The notes: a model not told the origin generated them from the sequence alone. A stretch of 64,000 bases of DNA from Kappaphycus alvarezii (GCA_002205965.3 NADL03000501.1:310001-374000), one strand, 5' to 3'. Numbered from the stretch's first letter, positions 24,525-36,420 are shown. Numbers and translations: made by a program.

Positions 24525-25550
24525 ATTTAAGCTTAAAAATGGACGTATGTGACCATATTATGCATCCGTAGGCAATTAGTGTGTCCCTTTGATACCCAAA
24601 TTTCGACTTCGGTCCGCGGAGGAATTTTTTTGAGAATATCATTCGACATATCTGATTCTTTAAGCCTCTAATATATATATCGTTTTCAGAATTTCTCTTG
24701 GTATACCCCAGAACCCTGACTTTCATTGACATCAATTACTGTCATCATTCCATAAATTAATGAAAACCAACCATTATTTTGTCTCATGCAACGAAATTTA
24801 GAAAATAGATTGCAAATTAAGATACTGTACTCATCATTGGTCCTCCATCCTGATTTTTTTCTGTGTATGCCCCGATTACGGTAATTAACGGCTAAAACTT
24901 AAGTTCCGGAAAACTACTTTGAACCCCCTTTGCAACATTTAACGCTAGTTAACTCTAATGTGATACATACATTAATTATGCTGAGTTCCTCAATAACGTG
25001 CAGCACGATAGATATGATGTCCTTGAACTAACTTTTAGCACCAAATACCGAACTGCACTACACCTCGAGGAAAATAATTCAATCTATCGCAGATAAAGCA
25101 CACAAAAAACATAGTTGACGAGGACTTAAACTTTATAAAGGCTTTCCTGGCCATCAAAGTGAGGTCTTTGCTCTGTGATTATCGCTTGAAGCTCTTGGAT
25201 AAGTTATATTTCCTCCCAACGACCATTTAAATTACGATATATTCCCGTACGGGTCAATACCTTTCGAGCACAAGAAATGCCATTCGAATCGATCTGACAG
25301 TTCAACTCACGAACGGGGTCTGCTGAAAGCCTTAAGAAGAACCCCTTCCCATATTTTTTGAGCATCCGACTTCCACCTTCTCCACCACGCGTCCACTCCC
25401 CATTTTGAATTAACTATGCCTTGTAATTATCCCACTTCCGTCTACAAGCGTCGTTTATTGTCTATACAATAAAGTAGTCCGCACCTTGACATAAACCTGT
25501 CTCATTCCTTGGAAATTTTCATACCTCAGTATTAATAGTGCCCAGAGCAT
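24525..25550. other. No recognised gene
   Basis: AT-rich, short frames only. It separates the Harbinger remnant from the decayed coding region at 25.55 kb. Confidence 0.45.
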
Positions 25551-26760
25551 TAATAAATGGACCCGGCAGTTAATTTCTTGAGTAGTTATCCACAACTAAT
25601 ATTCCTTTCCTTCTATCACTCCTGCCCAAAATTGTACGAGGCTCTTTAAGCACTTTTGAGAACGAAAAGTTGTACATCCAGCCCTTTGGCTGGGAATGGT
25701 AGCATACTCCCGGAGTAGATTCTAAAACGTTAAGAATTGGATATGAAGAGTTTTTGTTCATAAAACTAGCATTGGGACTTCGACTTTAGCGCGAAGACCT
25801 CCTGTAACTCGGACCATCATTTTATTTCGTTACCGGACAAGAAATCAGTTTATTTGGCGTTCTCGTATCCTCTAAATCCTATTGTCCTACCGTTATCCAT
25901 ACTAAATATAAAGTGCGCCTCATCAGCATTTTCAACCGAGTCTTCATCCAACTCCCCCGAATCAATACCAAGTTTCACTTCTCAAAGTTATTGTTCAATT
26001 GATCTTTCAACTTACTGCCTCTTTTCTGAGCTGATTGAAAGCTTGCCCGTCTAACATATGCTCACCAAAGCGTTGATTGTACCCAGCGATAGTTTAATTT
26101 GTCCTTGGTTAGAGTTCCACTTGCTTCAGCCCCCTCATGTAAATCTTCAGCGTATTTAAAGTATTTCTCAATGCAATTGCCATGTTTCATGCGACGGGGG
26201 ATGATATCTTCCCGTCAAGCTTCTAGAGATGTTCGAATTTGGTGAGTAGGTCAGTGTACATTTGTTGTACCCAAATAGACCGCTTCCTTCTGCGCCCTTC
26301 GTAAGCCTCGGAGTTCCTTGCGCACTTCCTCACGCACGGTAGCAGAGAGGTTGGCAATTCTTTTATTCTCAATCCGAATATTCAGGTAAACACATTCGAT
26401 CACTAAATTGATATTTTCATGGCGGGAGAGTAGTACGTCCCGGTTAGCTTGTCTTCTTACTTCATAATCCTATATATAAATCTTTTCTCTCCGTTACATT
26501 CAGGTTGTTGAGAATCCAGTCAATTGAGCAAGTAGGAATGCGTTCATTGGTTTGGAACTTGTTCTCGAGAAGGCAAACTTGACTGTGGACTAGGTTCAGT
26601 GGGAGACCTAGGGCTCGGTTGGGCATTCTAGCGCTTTCTTTGCGCGTTGACTTTTGCTAGCGCTCGCTCAATCGCGCCTGAAGATCGCGTTGCAAGAATT
26701 CGTCGAAGGGAGCTGCAAAGAAAGGAACGGTATGGAGGGGCGCTTATGGCGCTTGCGTTG
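25550..26760 (-). pseudogene. Decayed coding region of unknown family, possibly gag-like
   Basis: Over about 1.2 kb the minus strand gives protein-like, strongly biased sequence broken by stops and frame changes. Near 26,270-26,470 there is a charged helical run with 'ENINLVIECVYLNIRIENKR' and 'VREEVRKELRGLRRAQKEA', which looks like a coiled coil. Near 26,000-26,220 there is 'MKHGNCIEKYFKYAEDLHEG' and 'LTKDKLNYRWVQSTL', reminiscent of the helical core of some gag proteins. At 25,570-25,761 there is a further open piece with 'PKGWMYNFSFSKVLKEP'. I cannot name the family. Its strand matches the Ty3/Gypsy piece at 27.5 kb, but there is no sign that the two are one element. Confidence 0.35.
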
Positions 26761-26931
26761 TAATTTTGGTCTCAGTCAAGCTTTTTGATGCAGCAGCTGC
26801 GCGAATTCGTACTTTTGATCGTTCTTCAATCTGTTATCTTTTATGCTCACATGTGACTATGCAGTACAGTACTGTATAGTAATCTTTTATGACAATTGTG
26901 AACAATATTCGCAAAATAAGTAACGTTGGCC

Positions 26932-27375
26932 TTATTTTAGAACGGCAATAATAGTGCAATAAACGTTAATTACCGTAATCCGTGTGCATGCATCAGTACG
27001 CTTCAAGTCCAACGGCATAATACTGTGAGAATTTTCGAACATCCTTCGCAGCCCGGAATAGAACGTGTCGGCTCCAAAAATAGTTCGATGCGACGAGGTG
27101 CATCGAGGAACGTAGAGGAAGCGAAAAGCGCCAGAAAATTGGCGCAGCAAATGGTAAGCTGCCTGTGGATCGTGGAGGTAACAAGCCGCTCCCACATACC
27201 TAAGACGGAGGTGAGTTGTGAGGCCATATTCTCGCGGCAGCCATGGTACTCGCCAATGGGAACTCACGGATGTCAATAGAAGTAGTGATGAGCGTTGTAT
27301 AGGGAAAAAAATTTGCTTAGCTCCGAGAGAGTGGCCATGTGGATGCCACCAAGCGCTACTTTTTGCCATGTTCAT
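26932..27375 (-). CDS. Unrecognised ORF, 147 codons
   Basis: Begins at an ATG (MNMAKSSAWWHP...) and is uninterrupted. It contains a Leu/Ser-rich segment and an aromatic region, with no motif I recognise and no clear signal peptide. Two other minus-strand frames and one plus-strand frame are also open across much of the interval, so the open frame could be a by-product of base composition. It sits between the decayed region at 25.5-26.8 kb and the left break of the Ty3/Gypsy element at 27.5 kb. Treat as a weak candidate. Confidence 0.2.
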   Translation of the reverse strand: MNMAKSSAWWHPHGHSLGAKQIFFPIQRSSLLLLTSVSSHWRVPWLPREYGLTTHLRLRYVGAACYLHDPQAAYHLLRQFSGAFRFLYVPRCTSSHRTIFGADTFYSGLRRMFENSHSIMPLDLKRTDACTRITVINVYCTIIAVLK

Positions 27376-27499
27376 CCAGAATCTGGTAGGCTGTTCCCGG
27401 ATCTGAATAAAGCGGAGAACATCGCAGGCGATGGCACGCTATACTATTAGGTTGCTATCGTCCACATACCAAGTATGCAACTTCTTGTTTCATGAGCAC

Positions 27500-28249
27500 T
27501 CATTTCGAGAGCTTTGCGTAAAGCTTGTTTTTTCGTAGTACATCTAGTACTTTTCTTAAACTTTCTATATGTTTTTCTTTTGTTTTATTGTGCATCAGAA
27601 TATCATCCAGATAAACAACGAAAAAGCTGTCCATGGAATGTCTGAAGATGATATTTATTAAAATCTGAGAGCATCCAAGAGCTCCAGTAAGTCTAAATAG
27701 AGTAACTAGGTATTCAAATTGTCCATATCTTGTCCTGAATGCGATTTCAGGAATTTCATACTCGCGTATCTGAATCTGGTGGTACCCGGACTTCAAATCA
27801 GTCGCAGAGAAGTATGTTACTCCTCTCATTTGGTCCCACACTTCATCAATACGAAGATGTGGTACTTGGTTTTTAATTGATTGTTTGTTCAATACCCTAT
27901 AGTCTACACAAATACGCATAACTCCGTCTTTCTTGTTCTTAAACAAGACTGGGCTTCGCCAAGGGCTAATAATTGGTCCAATTAACCCTAGACTAAGGAA
28001 ATTCTCTATTTGCTTTCTCATTTCTTCTAATTCAGTTCTTGATAAATTGTAAATTGGTCCCATTTTTGGTTTACTAGCGGAGCCTAGTTCAATTTTCATT
28101 TCCACTTGTCGTTCAGGAGGAATTACTTTGAGTAAATCCTCTGGAAAAACATTAGTGTAGTCTTCCAGTACTTCTTGTAATTCTTTTGGGTGTTTTTCGC
28201 AATGATCCTCTTTTGTTTCTTTTGACCTGAGTAGGAATTGGTTAATCAA
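27500..28249 (-). mobile_element. Reverse transcriptase part of the 27.5-29.9 kb Ty3/Gypsy element
   Basis: About 250 open codons. In order: 'EDYTNVFPEDL' (the Y.DVF linker), 'GPIYNLSRTELEEM' (fingers), 'SPWRSPVLFKNKKDG', 'RICVDYRVLNK', 'YFSATDLKSGYHQI' (first catalytic Asp), 'GQFEYLV', and 'FFVVYLDDILMHNK', the intact YLDD active-site box with the second and third Asp. This is the clearest RT in the first half of the window. Confidence 0.85.
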
Positions 28250-28502
28250 TCTCTTTTCTTTTCTCTCTAATATGGCAAACTGCTTACTAGTGAGTACTTA
28301 TGTCCGGAGGAATTCCGTACACCCACTAGACTCTGCCTCCAGAGTGAACAGCCTGTTTCTTTGTTTTAGGAGCATACGTTTCGATTTCCAATCGATAATT
28401 GGGTTAACATCAGATAGCCAACATTTATCTAGAATGGTGTTATAAGCTATCCAATTCACTATGTACGGCCGTGCACGAATGGTTGCTTCACCAATTCGTA
28501 TG

Positions 28503-28793
28503 TCAAGGCTCAGTAAATTGGTCCATTGGAACTAACGTACCGTCCCAAAGCTCGCCCTTCAGACTAGTTTTCTCTCGCGTAATCTCCAATTTGTCCGCTT
28601 TTTCCTTTGATAGTACTATCTCTTCACACCCACTGTCTACAAGTACGTTACAAGGGGAATTGGTGGGTTTGCTTGTAAAAACCTTCTCCTGCAACCCAAC
28701 CAATGTCTGTTTCATGGAAATACTTCTATCTCTATAGGGAGTGAATGTGCATACTTTGACCACATCATCCCTTGGTGCATCAATATTACTCAC
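28503..28793 (-). mobile_element. Retropepsin-like protease part of the same Ty3/Gypsy element
   Basis: Contains 'NVLVDSGCEEIVLSKEKADK', the aspartic protease flap entry with the D-S-G catalytic triplet. It lies immediately upstream of RT on the same strand, as expected for a Ty3/Gypsy pol region. Confidence 0.65.
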
Positions 28794-28999
28794 ATTTTTT
28801 CGGTTTTTCGAATTTTTGTCATTCTTTTGTCTTTTTCTGTTTTGCCATGTTTTGGGGTTTTTGACATTTTAAGGCTTCCATACTGTCGTCTATAGTACAA
28901 TTATCCGGAAACATGTCGATTTCGTTTCGCTGTTGTTTTGGTTTTTTGTGATGTTTGGATCACTTGGTCCCCTGCAAGCTGGTCTGCGTTTGTGATTAA

Positions 29000-29945
29000 T
29001 TGTAAAGCAGTTTGGTTTACCACAAACAAAGCAAAGCTTCTGCTCTATGCGACGCCTTCTCAGCAGGTGTTAATCTACTATAGGTTTTGGTGTTATGGTT
29101 CCTAATTTGCATAGGTGTAGGCCCGTTACTTGAATTTGCCATTTTATTGTTTCCAAACCCAAAACCAATAAAGTTCCTACTGGAAAGGGCATCCATTCGG
29201 CCAGCCATTCTCATGACATCCTGCAGGTTTAAAGTTTCCAATCGTTCTACCTCTACTCGAACTCTTTTTTTTACCCTTGTGTGTAGTGAAAGATTTGCTC
29301 AGGTGCAGACATCGTAGGCACTTGCAAAAACCATCTAGAAAATTCTTGGTTGCACATTTTGATTGAAGTAAACTTCCCCATCTTCTTAGGGTTATTCAAG
29401 TTTCATAGTGCATTAAGTTCTCTATTAACAGGCTCAAATTGGTTAAACAGCTTTATCTTTAAAGTATGAAAATGTGTTAACAGCCACTTGCTGTAGTGAC
29501 AGTAGTTCCCACCATTGGAGACCATCACCAGACATGTAGCTAACTGCGTATCTGATTTTGGTCTCGTCTTTTATATCCGCACTCTGGGCCCTAAAGTAGT
29601 TTTCTAAACTGTGAAGCCAGCTTCGCACATTCTTGCCGTAAAACTTATCTGGGGTACCAACTTTTAAAACACTTTGTGAATGGGCTAGGTTCGGTAAGAC
29701 TGACTAATCTGGTTTATAGTTTGGATAGCCGAGGCTAGTTGCTGCTGTAAGGAATTGATTTGTTCCAGCATTTGTTGCAGTTGTATAGCCGCTTGATTTG
29801 GGGTATCCTCCATTACAGTTGAATTTAAAAAATAAACTGAATTTAGTTTAAAAATCCAGTTTTTCCAAAAAAAAGTTGGATATGCACAAAATGTAAAAAT
29901 TCTTAAAAGATTTGCAAATACAGCAAAGTTTTTTGGTAAAATCAA
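29000..29945 (-). mobile_element. Gag part of the same Ty3/Gypsy element
   Basis: Reading right to left: near 29,680-29,815, 'MEDTPNQAAIQLQQMLEQIN' starts a Gln-rich helical N-terminus with an ATG. At 29,443-29,628, 'SWLHSLENYFRAQ' and 'YMSGDGLQWWELL' match the W...LE.YF and A..YL.G.A..WW core of Ty3/Gypsy gag. A Cys-rich, zinc-knuckle-like stretch ('CFVCGKPNC') lies near 29,000-29,060. It is broken in a few places. Confidence 0.65.
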
Positions 29946-29949
29946 CCAA

Positions 29950-31167
29950 AGTTGGCCTATTTAGTGGAAAAATATTTTTTCAATCAATGGAAAGCAGAAT
30001 AGCAATTTACTAAAATAGTCCAAAATAGTTAACTATTGTAATGCTTAAAATTTTTGATTACTTCAGACACAGTACGAGCACTGGTACGCGGAGGTTTTGT
30101 AATCTTCTTCCACTTCTGAATTGCTCATTTCTGAGCAGCGCAGTTGGAAAGCTTGTAGCACTCCTCCTTGTGACGACGTTTTTTCCTTTTCAGTACAATG
30201 AATGTTGTGCAGTAAAATATTTTTGTGGTTGGTCCCGCATCAAACTCACTTAATTATTAAATATTCGCCAAAGTTTTTATTGAAGTAGCCAAAGGGTGAA
30301 TGGAATCCGCGCTTCTCAATTAAAATCTGCACGTGGGTAAAAGAACAGTTGTGGTCTTCCCACGGCTAATGCCCAGGCTTCTACCCACCACACGTTGAGC
30401 CCTTCTGAAATAAAATTTCCTCAGATTTGAGAGGGTGCCCAGCTTTGCGCGTTTTGTCCTCAAGTAGAGCTTCAAAAAAATCTGACTGGTCGGGTAAATC
30501 TTCTACAGTACTGTTGAAAAGGTCGCTCGATTTTTTCCCGGACCCAGAACCAGTCTGTGATTGATGAGATGATTTTTCCTTACTTGTAGAACTCGGTTTC
30601 GGTGAGGTTACGAGAGTCGAAGGCTCAATGGGAGTGATTTCACAATCAGACACTTAAAATAATAGGTTAGAGACCGTAGGCGACGTTACCAATTTGTAGC
30701 GGTTCAGTAGGGTTAACTTGCTTTTGGATTGGTCGTTGGGAACTGCAGTTGAATAGAAGATAGAAAGAACAAAGGTTCGAGGACGCTTTGTACTGTAGGT
30801 CGGCAGGTTCCGGTGTTAAACGGTGTTTTCGCACTTGTTGGTCTGCGCAAGTCGAGGCTACAGCGACAAATAGACCGCCTTTCATATAAAAACTAGCTCC
30901 CCCTTGAAGGGATAAATCTGCTCTAAAGAACCTGTCGGCGCAGCTTTTCTAGAAAATCTGGCCAGTAGGTACCAAACATAAACATTCTCTTGCCCTAGCT
31001 ACCCCTTTCCTTCCTCCTCGTTGCCGTATATTTCTCCTTACTGCCCCAATTAATGCCTGACTAGCTTCCAACATAGGCCATAAACTACCCAGTGTGTGCA
31101 TAAAACAAGGCAACAACGCTTTAAAGCCTGCCACAGTACTAATTTCCAGCAGAAACTAAACTAGAAA
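29950..31167. other. Region upstream of the 27.5-29.9 kb element, mostly unrecognised
   Basis: Holds a minus-strand open frame at 30,381-30,653 (90 codons, no ATG, rich in Ser, Lys, Glu and Thr, apparently disordered) and another at 30,667-30,885 starting MKGGLFVAVA. A TATA-like TTTTTATATG (minus strand, about 30,885-30,895) lies just before that ATG. It could be promoter or LTR remains of the minus-strand retroelement, but no matching repeat is visible. Confidence 0.25.
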
Positions 31168-31532
31168 GTGTAGCGGTGCCCGGTTGTTGGCGTACTGTAA
31201 CCATATCAGTTGAGTAATTGAATGGGGTGTAGTTGAAGCCCTATTTTGATACGTTGGTGATTTGGGAATTAGCTATGTGGCTGTGAATTCCCGTCGGGGA
31301 ATTAGCTACCGCAGAAACTGTGACCCACACTATTTACCAAGGCGAAATGACCCAAGGGCCTCAGATCGAAAGGAAAAGGAGGCCCGAGCCGAACGGAAGG
31401 GAAGCCCAGCCTAGGATACTTAAGGCAGAGTGAAGTGCAACAAAGAGTAAAGGGGTACGGAACAATGACCAATCAACCACTCCACCAACTTTCCTGTACC
31501 ATCTCTAGCTGTATTGCCCAACTGTTGTTACA
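31168..31532 (+). repeat. 5' LTR of the chromovirus
   Basis: Starts TGTAGCGGTGC and ends near GTTACA. Nearly identical to 36,446-36,807. An internal AATTC/GAATT-rich section contains a short repeat, GGGAATTAGCTA, seen twice (GGGAATTAGCTATGTGG and GGGAATTAGCTACCGC). Confidence 0.9.
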
Positions 31533-31639
31533 AAAATTTCTGTAGGTCCTGCAGGCCTGCTGGGCATTTTTTTTCGTCCTACATTTCCAATTGAAGCCAA
31601 GGCACAGGCCTGACGAGAGGAAGAAGGGCACAGATTGAG

Positions 31640-32485
31640 ATGCCGAGCAGTACCACCTTGGAACACGCTCCGAAAGGTGTCGCGGATTCAAGTGCCTTGT
31701 TTGAGCCGATTGCCCACTCAGTGCTGAGCAGTTTCGACCCTAAGGAAGTATCCAAGTTTTTGAAGGAGTACGAGAGGTCCAAGTCGGAAGTAAAGGAGCA
31801 TCAGAGTGAGATTCCGTCGATGAACGTCGCTTCATACAAGGTATGCATTGAAGGCTCACGTCCAGAGAACATGCACTTCATAGGAAAGTTTGAAGTCATC
31901 GCGCCAGAAAAACCAGTGGAGCAGTTGACCTCCGGTGATGTAGAGAAGTTCATTAAAGGTATAGTTACGCACGAAGAAGTTGCAGAAGTGAACCCAGCTT
32001 TCATAGAGGCAGCAGTGAAGAACATCAAAATTCCCATATCCATCGCCGACCCCGAAGCGATAGTCATGGAATTCGTCAGTGATTTCTTCGATCGACTGGA
32101 ATCGGTAGGGTATGGATATTTCAAGAAGAAGAATCAAGAGAAGACCTTGAAGTTGATACAAGAGCACCTGTATGCTATTTCGGTCAAGAACGCGATTGCT
32201 CAACGCATCTAGTACCAGTCCGGGCTCAAGAAAGATCTGAGGGGCTATGTAAAGCTGTTGTGCAAAGAGGCTGTCATCCGGGAACGCATCCAGACTGTCC
32301 CTGGCAGAACCACAGGTTGCAAAGGAAACCAGGGTCAGGGTAGTTCGGATAAAGGAAGGAAGCGCGGCAAGAAGTCCGAGGAAGCCGGCATAGGCAACGG
32401 TAAGAAGAAATCAGGTAACAAAGGGATCACGGAACCTCCGGTTTGCCTTTACGGCAAATTCGCTGCTGACAATAAGCGAAACTAG
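31640..32485 (+). mobile_element. Gag part of the chromovirus
   Basis: The frame starts MPSSTTLEHAPKG about 110 bp after the LTR and runs about 190 codons with charged helical sequence, including 'FDPKEVSKFLKEYERSKSEV'. It is followed by a Lys/Gly-rich basic segment ('GNQGQGSSDKGRKRGKK') and 'PPVCLYGKFAADNKRN', then 'LRDCKECPEEEK', positioned like the basic and zinc-knuckle tail of gag. Assignment rests on position and style more than on a strict motif. Confidence 0.6.
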
Positions 32486-32639
32486 CTACGCGACTGTAAG
32501 GAATGTCCCGAGGAAGAGAAGAAAAAGCTGCTTCAGGGGCGCAGAGAGAGATCGAAGAATGGAGCTAGAGTAATTAACAAGAAGGAAGGAAATCAGGAAC
32601 TTATGAAGAACACAATGATGCAGGCTATTTTGCGGGAAT

Positions 32640-33100
32640 CTTCACACGTCCTTTGCCCACCGATTGGGGCTCAGACGTGACCCTGATGCCATCAGACTTG
32701 TTCGTTGAGCTTTGCGAAAAGCGAGCAAACATGCACCCGACTAGCAAACCCACAGCAACTAATCTTGGCTGCCTTGCGAACGAATGACGGTGAAGAGCTT
32801 TCAGTAGAGTACAACAGGGAGGTCAAACTCAAAATAGAGTTGATAATACGTCACGGCAATTCATTGACTATTCGAAACATGAAGCGGCTAGTATCCGTTC
32901 AAGACGTGCAGGACCCACTCATGGGAAGACCACTGCTGGAGCCATTGGGTCTAAACACGAAGCAGATGCTGGAAGCTGCTGCAGACAAGCATCAAGCTGC
33001 AGTAGACTGCGACGCATTGACATACAAGTCAGAAGACCAACGGGGATGTGTAGCTCTAATTCTTTCTAGTGGTATCTTTCACTCTGACAGAGGGGAGTGA
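32640..33100 (+). mobile_element. Protease region of the chromovirus
   Basis: Lies between gag and RT. The later part reads 'VQDPLMGRPLLEPLGLNT', the I.LGRP.LE.LG.. segment that ends the retropepsin in this class. I could not place the catalytic DSG with confidence. Confidence 0.5.
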
Positions 33101-33149
33101 GAAGACGATGGGCTTGAAGAGGAGTACACCGTTACAGATCTCAGCACAG

Positions 33150-34240
33150 ACACGGATCCGGAGATCATTGATGCAGATCGTACAGTGCAGGAACAAGTGC
33201 CTGAAGGTATCTCTGAGGAGGGAGCAAGAGAGCTCAGATCACTCCTAGGTGACTTCAGGGATGTTTTCAGGATCAAACTAGGGAAAGAACCTCCAGCGGA
33301 TTTTGAACCTAGGAGACTGAAGCTCAAATCAGGGGCTATCTCAAATGTCGCCAAGACCAGGCGTTACACTCCAGATCAACGTAAGTTCCTCAAAGGGTAT
33401 ACTGGCAAGCTTGAGGAATATGGCTTCATCAGGCTCAACCAAGAAGAAACATGGGTTTCGGCGCCAGTGTTAGCACCGAAACCACCGCCAGTTAATTACA
33501 GGCTAACATTTGACCTCAGAAGGCTGAGCCAGAACACATAGTCGATTACCTGGACGATGCCGCACATTGAATCCGAGCTCAGTGAGCTTTCAGACAGCAG
33601 CTGCTATGCAACAGTTGACTTATTCAGTGCCTACTGGCAAATGAAAGTGGACGAGGCTACCCCAAAACTACAAATGACCTGCACACAAACGGGGATATTT
33701 ATGTCGCTACGCTCACTGCATGGGGTGTCTAATTCAGCGCCAAACTTTCAGACCAAAGTAGAGCCTAGCTTTCACATTTTTTTTGAAATGGGGGGTTAAT
33801 TTACTGTGGTAGATATGTGGGTTGGTACCCAGTAAATTTGTATCGGAGCGTAGATACCGTATATTGGCCAAGCCATTTGCGATCACATTATCAGAGACAA
33901 CGTTAAGTTCTGGCTAGATGATGCATTTCTACATGACAAATCGGAGAGAGCGCTTCTGAAGACATTGAAGCATTTCTTCGAAGTATTTCGTGAGCGCCCC
34001 CTGAAGATATCAGCTAAGAAGAGCGAAATATTTAGACATAAGGTCAAATTTTGTGGCCTGATGATTGATAAGGATGGAATTTGCTGCGATCCTAAGCGCA
34101 TAAGTGGACTTAAGGACTTTCATGCCCCCTAGACAGCGGCAAAGCTATCCCAATTCATCCATTGCCTGCAGTGGATGTCAAACTTCATACCTTATTTTGC
34201 TAGGCGAGTATCAAGTTTTCTAGAAGTACTTAAACAAGCA
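33150..34240 (+). mobile_element. Reverse transcriptase part of the chromovirus
   Basis: In order: 'LRSLLGDFRDVFRIKLG' (the Y.DVF-type linker), 'ARRYTP'-like fingers ('TRRYTPDQRKFL'), 'NYRLTFDLRRLS' (palm entry), 'CYATVDLFSAYWQM' with the first Asp, 'LHGVSNSAPNFQ' (FG..NAP.TFQ), then 'FWLDDAFLH' at the active-site box, and near 34,150-34,220 'SQFIHCLQWMSNFIPYFARR', the connection helix. Diagnostic for Ty3/Gypsy. Confidence 0.8.
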
Positions 34241-34289
34241 TATGCAAAAGTGAGGAAGCGTACATCCCGATCGGTGAAGAACATCAAGC

Positions 34290-34770
34290 TCACGCAGTTG
34301 TCTTGGGGCCCTGCACACGTCGATGCATTCAACGATCTTCGGGAACAGCTGCGTAATGCGGTTGAGCTGGCACATAGGGATAGGACGAAGCATCTATGAG
34401 CTTACACGAACGCCTCAAATGAGCGCTGGGCATCGGTAGTAACCCAGACAGATGAACAGGATCTGGACAAGCCTACGGGCGAGCAAAGGCACGAGCCATT
34501 GGCTTTCTTGGGTGTGGCTTTCAACAAAACACAAAGGTTTTGGAGTTCCTTCGAGAAAGAAGGCTATGCGATTTATCAGACATTTCGCAAGATGGACTAC
34601 CTATTTGCCGCCGAACACAGCACGCATATTTTCACGGATCACCACAACCTTATGTTTGTCTTCCATCCGTTGGCCTTTGAATCCGTCCCTGAGAGGCATG
34701 TGATCAACAAAGTCACGCGTTGGGCTCTTTACCTATCCCAGTTCTTATATACCATACTGTAGAAGACATT
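34290..34770 (+). mobile_element. RNase H part of the chromovirus
   Basis: Contains 'LAFLGVAFN'-like sequence, 'FEKEGYAIYQTFRKMDYL' (E.E.YAI..), and 'IFTDHHNLMFVFHPLAF' (the TDH.NL..i box). It is followed in the linker by 'YHTVEDIPVESNAMADIMTR', the IPG..N..AD..SRW segment. Confidence 0.8.
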
Positions 34771-34779
34771 CCAGTAGAG

Positions 34780-35790
34780 TCTAATGCCATGGCGGACATA
34801 ATGACTAGGTGGATGTCAGGGCACGGGGGCGCCCCAAAGACATTACATAAGGTGTCAGAGGCCCTGACAGGAATGGATATGATACCGGGGACGGAGGACG
34901 CCGACTTCGAGTGGCCGACAGATGAAAGCGTTAAATGTGCACAAGAAAGATACATTAGGTCGAGGCCAAGTTACGCGGAGGAAGTAGACGGAGTATGGGT
35001 AAAAAAGAAACGCATATGGATCCCGGAGAATGCTTACGAGCCACTGCTGCGGATAATCAATGCAGCTCACTGCGGTACAGCTGGACACCGGGGAAAGGAT
35101 GTGACGGAGAGCCGCATATCGGAGAAGTACTGGTGGAAGGGCATCGCAAAGAATTGCACTCAGTTTACCGACCAGTGTCTGCATTTCATTGTGGCAAAGG
35201 GGGGACAGAGGGTGCCGTGCCCACGTTCTAGTACTCTACACGTGGATTTACCAAACGAGGTTGTACAGTGTGATTTCTTGTACGTAGGTCCGGGGACAGT
35301 GGACCTCAAGTACGTTCTCGTGATCCAGGATGACCTTTTGTCGTATAGATGGCTAAGTCCAACAAAGGTGGCAGATTAGCGAGTAGCGGCGAAGGAGCTT
35401 GTTAGTTGGATCCGAGTGTTCTCGGCTATGAAATGGTGGGTGTCAGACCAGGTGTCTCACTTCAAAAACAAAGTGCTGGCTGATTTGTCAGAGTCACACC
35501 GGATCAAGCATATTTTCTCCGTAGCTTACTCCCCGTGGGTTAATAGTACGATCGAAAACGCCATGAGACATGTCAGAGCGGCATGCATGTCGCTATTGTC
35601 AGAATGCAGGTTAGGGCCCGAGTATTGGCCCTCAGTCATCGGGATAGTAATTTCAGATCTCAATGAAGCCCCTCTTAAGCGTTTGTGTAAAAGGAGAGAT
35701 GGAGCATATCGTACACCGTTGGAAGTAATAACGGGGATCAAGCCCCGCTGTGCTGAGTTTTGGATCGAATGAATCGGGAACAAGCACGGG
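34780..35790 (+). mobile_element. Integrase part of the chromovirus
   Basis: The zinc-binding domain is seen as 'AAHCGTAGHRGKDVTESRI' (His pair) and 'FTDQCLHF' (Cys region) near 35,060-35,190. The catalytic core follows: 'VVQCDFLYVGPG' (first Asp), 'KYVLVIQDDLLSY', 'WWVSDQVSHFKNKVLADLS' (second Asp) and 'YSPWVNSTIENAMRHVRAA' (the Glu). The order is normal for Ty3/Gypsy. Confidence 0.8.
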
Positions 35791-36129
35791 GGCAGTATAG
35801 GTGAATCGAGAATTGCTAAAGCTCTAAGGATTGATGAGTAGCAGGAGACGCTAGGAGTAATTCACAAAGAGGTGGCGAAGGTCGTGTCAGCTAATCGGGC
35901 TAGAGATATTTTGGAGCTCAATAAGAAAACTAAAGGCCCTGCTCTTAGGTTGGAGACTTCGTGGTGGTGAGAAGGGCTCAGGGGAAAGGCCATAAAATGA
36001 TATTCCGAAGTGTCCGCCCTAGGAGGGTCACAAGAGTGCTCGGGTCCTTAGTCTACGAAGTGGAGAGCCTCGCGGGGGAAGAGGTGGAGCAAGTACAAGC
36101 AACTAAGCTGATGCAATATAGGGCTTGTT

Positions 36130-36420
36130 TGGTCGGGGTACAAGTCTCCGACAGGCTCAAGAAGCAGTCTGAACATCTGGAGTCTAATTTCAAGCTAGTT
36201 GATTATCTTCTGGATATTTCTGCAAGCAAGTCAGGGATTTTAATACAAATACGATGGTTTGGACTGCCCGATAGGTTTGATTAGACTTGGTAGCCCCTGG
36301 AAGAGCTACGTGAGGACATCCCAGAGAGGGTAATCAAGTTTCTATCCGAAACAAAGAAGCGCAAATTGTCTCGAAAGGCGTTGGGTGACCTGGGCGTACG
36401 CGACAATGATGCATAGGTCA
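36130..36420 (+). mobile_element. Chromodomain at the integrase C-terminus
   Basis: The segment reads 'FKLVDYLLDISASKSGILIQ', then a basic, aromatic IRWFGLPDRFD, then a PLEELREDIPERV helix. That is the pattern of a chromodomain (hydrophobic strand, R-W-F/W-G, T-W-E/Q-P-L-E-E-L). In chromoviruses this module binds modified histone tails and guides insertion into heterochromatin. Its presence assigns the element to the chromovirus branch. Confidence 0.7.

Larger units (their letters stand above)
27490..29945 (-). mobile_element. Partial Ty3/Gypsy retrotransposon (gag, protease, RT)
   Basis: The minus strand carries gag, protease and reverse transcriptase in the normal Ty3/Gypsy order, reading right to left. 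Sequence left of about 27,490 no longer resembles a retroelement, so RNase H and integrase are not present here. I found no LTRs. It is broken in a handful of places, but the RT part is a long open stretch, so it is younger than the fossils in the first 20 kb. Confidence 0.75.
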
